From Calidithermus roseus (GTDB lineage Bacteria; Deinococcota; Deinococci; Deinococcales; Thermaceae), in the NCBI RefSeq assembly GCF_003574095.1, contig NZ_QWLA01000003.1, positions 25,203-89,202 of the forward strand: 64,000 bases of DNA, in the 5' to 3' direction. The position numbers and the translations under genes are program-made. Positions 61,997-64,000 of the stretch are shown one piece after another; position 1 is the stretch's first letter; each line of letters opens with the position of its first letter. A model generated the notes under the pieces. The model was not told the DNA's origin. It saw only the letters and a list, made by a program, of their open reading frames with translations, and ran no database searches.

Positions 61997-62766
61997 CCTT
62001 CGTCCTCCTCGTCCCAGCCAGGGTATTGCTCGGGGGCCTCGCCCACCGACTGCACCACTTTGGGGTAGCGCACCCTGGGTTCGGCGGGCTCGATGGCTTT
62101 CAGCTCGACGATAAAGCGCCACTCGTCGCCGTAGTCGAAGAGGAAGAGCATCTTCTTGCCTACCTTAGGGAAGGCCTCGGTGATGGGTACTCCCTTGACC
62201 CCTTTAGCTTCGGGTTCATCCAGTGAGAGGCTTTTCTTGAGGTCCTCCTCCGTGGGCACCATGGCCTGGATGAATTGCTGGAGGAGCGGCTGCACCACGG
62301 CGTGCTTCTCGGCAGGGATGCGCGCGAGCACCTCCTCGCGCAGGATGGCCCGGGTGGCCTCGAGGTAGCGCGCCTGGAGGACCTGGTGGTCGAGTTCCAT
62401 CGCGGCCTTGGTGACCAGGAAAGCGGGGTCGTCCTCGCCGCCAGGGACCAGCTCGGCCAGTTGCGGCAGTGAGGGGATGAATCCCAGATTATCCCCCTCT
62501 TCCTCCTCGAGGTCGCTGAACAGCTCGTAACTCTCGGAGGAGTCGTAGGGGTTCTTGAGCTTGTTGTAAAAGCCGAAGGCGTGGTCGAAGCTGAAGCCGA
62601 AGGCGTCGGTGATGGCCTCGGCCAGCTCGTACAGGCTGCGCTCGGGCGGGATGGCGATGACGCGGTAGGGCATTCCCCTCACCCGCGCCTCCCAATCGGT
62701 GAGGGTAGCTTTGAGGTGGTAGACCGTTTTGCCTTTACTGGGAGCCTGGGCCGCCATGCTCTCCAT
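61993..62766 (-). CDS. pRiA4b ORF-3-like protein
   Basis: The protein has 257 residues from the ATG at 62766. YHLKATLTDWEARVRGMPYR and the C-terminal FLFDYGDEWRFIVELKAIEP are the signature of the plasmid pRiA4b ORF-3-like family, whose function is not established. An acidic middle part (FSDLEEEEGDN) and an acidic tail are present. It overlaps the GNAT gene upstream by 32 bases and the oxidoreductase downstream by 4. Confidence 0.85.
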   Translation of the reverse strand: MESMAAQAPSKGKTVYHLKATLTDWEARVRGMPYRVIAIPPERSLYELAEAITDAFGFSFDHAFGFYNKLKNPYDSSESYELFSDLEEEEGDNLGFIPSLPQLAELVPGGEDDPAFLVTKAAMELDHQVLQARYLEATRAILREEVLARIPAEKHAVVQPLLQQFIQAMVPTEEDLKKSLSLDEPEAKGVKGVPITEAFPKVGKKMLFLFDYGDEWRFIVELKAIEPAEPRVRYPKVVQSVGEAPEQYPGWDEEDEG

Positions 62767-63217
62767 GGTAATGGCGGGTGTAGGCCATGTCCACAAAGCC
62801 GTTTTCATCGGGAGAGCGGCTGTGGCGGGTGAAGCCCTGCGACCCCAGGCAGCGCAGGCTGGCGTGGTTGTCGGGCTCCACCGAGGCCACGAAGCGCCGG
62901 TAGCGGGCGAGGCTGGGGTGCTCGAGCATGGCCCGCAGGATACGCTTGCCGTAGCCCCGCCCGCGCAGGCCAGGGCGCACCGCGAAGGCGAAGTGAAAGG
63001 TGGTGGGGTCGCGCTCGTCGGGCTCGCCCTGCACGTAGCCCACGGCCTCCTGTCCCTGCCAGGCCAGCCAGAGCTCGACGCCGGGCGCGCCGTGCTGCAA
63101 CAGCCACCACGCCGCGTCCGGAGGGGAGAGCCTGCGGGCGAGTTCAGGGTCTTCAAACCAGGCTTCGATCAGTCTTCGCCCCGCGTCGTTCACGGGGGCC
63201 AGTCGCAGCCGTTCCAC
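62735..63217 (-). CDS. GNAT-family N-acetyltransferase
   Basis: The protein has 160 residues from the GTG at 63217. The acetyl-CoA loop is RPGLRGRGYGKRIL, preceded by FHFAFAV and followed by VASVEPDNHASLRCLGSQGF, a standard GNAT fold. The start was chosen because TATGCT ends 9 bases upstream; ATG at 63244 is the alternative. The substrate is unknown. Confidence 0.85.
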   Translation of the reverse strand: MERLRLAPVNDAGRRLIEAWFEDPELARRLSPPDAAWWLLQHGAPGVELWLAWQGQEAVGYVQGEPDERDPTTFHFAFAVRPGLRGRGYGKRILRAMLEHPSLARYRRFVASVEPDNHASLRCLGSQGFTRHSRSPDENGFVDMAYTRHYHGEHGGPGSQ

Positions 63218-63226
63218 GCCTGAACC

Positions 63227-63236
63227 AGCATACGAT
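63227..63236. promoter_or_regulatory. Overlapping divergent -10 elements
   Basis: On the plus strand TACGAT (63231-63236) ends 6 bases before the ATG at 63243. On the minus strand TATGCT (63232-63227) ends 9 bases before the GTG at 63217. The two boxes share 2 bases, so only one polymerase could occupy the site at a time. Confidence 0.4.
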
Positions 63237-63242
63237 GGAAGC

Positions 63243-63503
63243 ATGGGTGGTCCTAGAGCCCCTCTTCTGCTGGCCAATTCGCTCATCTGGCTACCGCTGC
63301 TGCTGAGTCTTTTCCGCCCCAGCCCGGCCCTGCTGGCCACGCTGGCCATGGGCTGCATCGTGGTCTCGCTGCTGGTGTTGTGGGTGGGGGTCATCGGGAG
63401 CATCCGCCAGGGGCAGTCGGCGGCCAACCTGCCCCTGTTCGTGGCCTACGGCATCGGAGCCACCCTGAGCCTGTTTCTGGCCCGCAGCCTGAGCCCCTCA
63501 TGA
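63243..63503 (+). CDS. Small membrane protein
   Basis: The protein has 86 residues with three hydrophobic helices (LLANSLIWLPLLLSL, LLATLAMGCIVVSLLVLWVG, LPLFVAYGIGATLSLFLA). No recognised family. Its end overlaps the convergent fusion gene by 6 bases. Confidence 0.65.
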   Translation: MGGPRAPLLLANSLIWLPLLLSLFRPSPALLATLAMGCIVVSLLVLWVGVIGSIRQGQSAANLPLFVAYGIGATLSLFLARSLSPS

Positions 63504-64000
63504 CTCCCTGAGCGCCTTGGCCGCCAGTCCCCAGGACAGCGCGGCTACCGACGCAGCCAGCCCCAGGGCTGGCCCCGCGCCCAGGTGCAAAAACGGCGGA
63601 TACACCAACCCCGCCATCGTCCCACCCAGGTAAAAAGCCGCCACGTAGGTCCCGCTCACGCCGCTGCCCAAACGCCCGGAAGCCGCCCCGCCCAGGCCCT
63701 GCGCGGTGAAGAGCCCCGCCATCATCAGCACGAAGCCCAGCAGGATGAGCCAGGGCCGGTCGGGGAATTGCAGCAGCAACCCGGCTGCCACCACCCCGAA
63801 GGCCAGCCGCAGGGCTCCCACCTCCCCGAAACGGGCGGCCAGCCGTCCAGTGAGGGCGCTGCCGGGAATCCCGGCCAGGTCGGCGGGAGCGGCGTCCTTG
63901 GGATCGGGCAGCACTTCCTTGGCGCCGTGGCCTAAGTCGCCGCTGAAGACCAGCCGTTTTCCTCCCGCCCTTACCTCGATGAAGGCGCTGCCCGGCAGGT
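63498..64000 (-). CDS. In-frame fusion of a metallo-beta-lactamase RNase part to an MFS transporter C-terminus (5' end outside window)
   Basis: The frame is open from the right edge to 63498, 167 codons. The first ~35 residues, LPGSAFIEVRAGGKRLVFSG and then EVLPDPKDAAPADL, match the beta-CASP metallo-beta-lactamase RNase of Thermus (TTHA0252 type) as I remember it. Where that family continues LVLAEGTYGDR, this protein switches to GSALTGRLAARFGEVGALRL and four hydrophobic helices typical of the C-terminal part of MFS transporters (SGVSGTYVAAFYLGG). Neither half is complete. It looks like a deletion fusion; expression as a working protein is doubtful. Confidence 0.6.
   Translation of the reverse strand, partial: LPGSAFIEVRAGGKRLVFSGDLGHGAKEVLPDPKDAAPADLAGIPGSALTGRLAARFGEVGALRLAFGVVAAGLLLQFPDRPWLILLGFVLMMAGLFTAQGLGGAASGRLGSGVSGTYVAAFYLGGTMAGLVYPPFLHLGAGPALGLAASVAALSWGLAAKALRES

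Overview
The DNA is GC-rich, is full of the hexamer CTCGAG, and many genes have a TAnnnT -10 box 4-12 bases before the start codon (leaderless transcription). Together with a DEAD-box helicase closely resembling Thermus Hera and Thermus-like type I-E Cas proteins, this points to a thermophilic Deinococcota bacterium of the Meiothermus/Calidithermus/Thermus group. The genus is an inference; no rRNA gene is present.

Layout. 1-1407: N-terminal part of a PAS-GAF-GGDEF signalling protein (minus). 1893-9895: a four-gene operon of a membrane vWA protein, a tubulin-like GTPase, a second protein that reads as a degenerate tubulin-like paralogue, and a BrxL-like AAA+ ATPase without the Lon domain; this is the strongest candidate for a little-described system. 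9947-11858: a lipoprotein and an outer-membrane barrel protein. 12072-18326 (all minus): two CARF-HEPN proteins flank a 27-repeat CRISPR array with cas1 and cas2; a cas6 remnant lies upstream, and no type III effector genes are present. 18641-22076: alcohol dehydrogenase, PEBP-like protein, small membrane protein and a TPR/winged-helix regulator.

22179-37800: a WYL regulator coupled to a complete type I-E operon (cas3-cas8e-cse2-[DUF2939 membrane protein]-cas7-cas5-cas6e-cas1-cas2), then a 38-repeat array. The array is interrupted by two phage segments (about 1.3 and 1.5 kb) bounded by CRISPR repeats. Each carries the 3' part of a head-morphogenesis gene with a different C-terminal effector-type domain, plus the 5' part of a prohead protease gene. 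The cas1 start and the cas2 end each contain a degenerate CRISPR repeat that keeps the Cas6e hairpin.

37869 to the end: tRNA-Pro(GGG), then mostly core genes: Hera-type helicase, FtsH, a carbon-nitrogen hydrolase next to NAD synthetase, zinc-ribbon coiled coil, nucleoside hydrolase, oligopeptidase B, secreted lipoproteins, a large BTAD-ATPase-TPR regulator, a subtilisin-like lipoprotein, a molybdopterin oxidoreductase, pRiA4b-like and GNAT proteins. At the right edge a metallo-beta-lactamase RNase is fused in frame to the C-terminal part of an MFS transporter.

All calls are from reading the sequence and from remembered family features; no database search was run.
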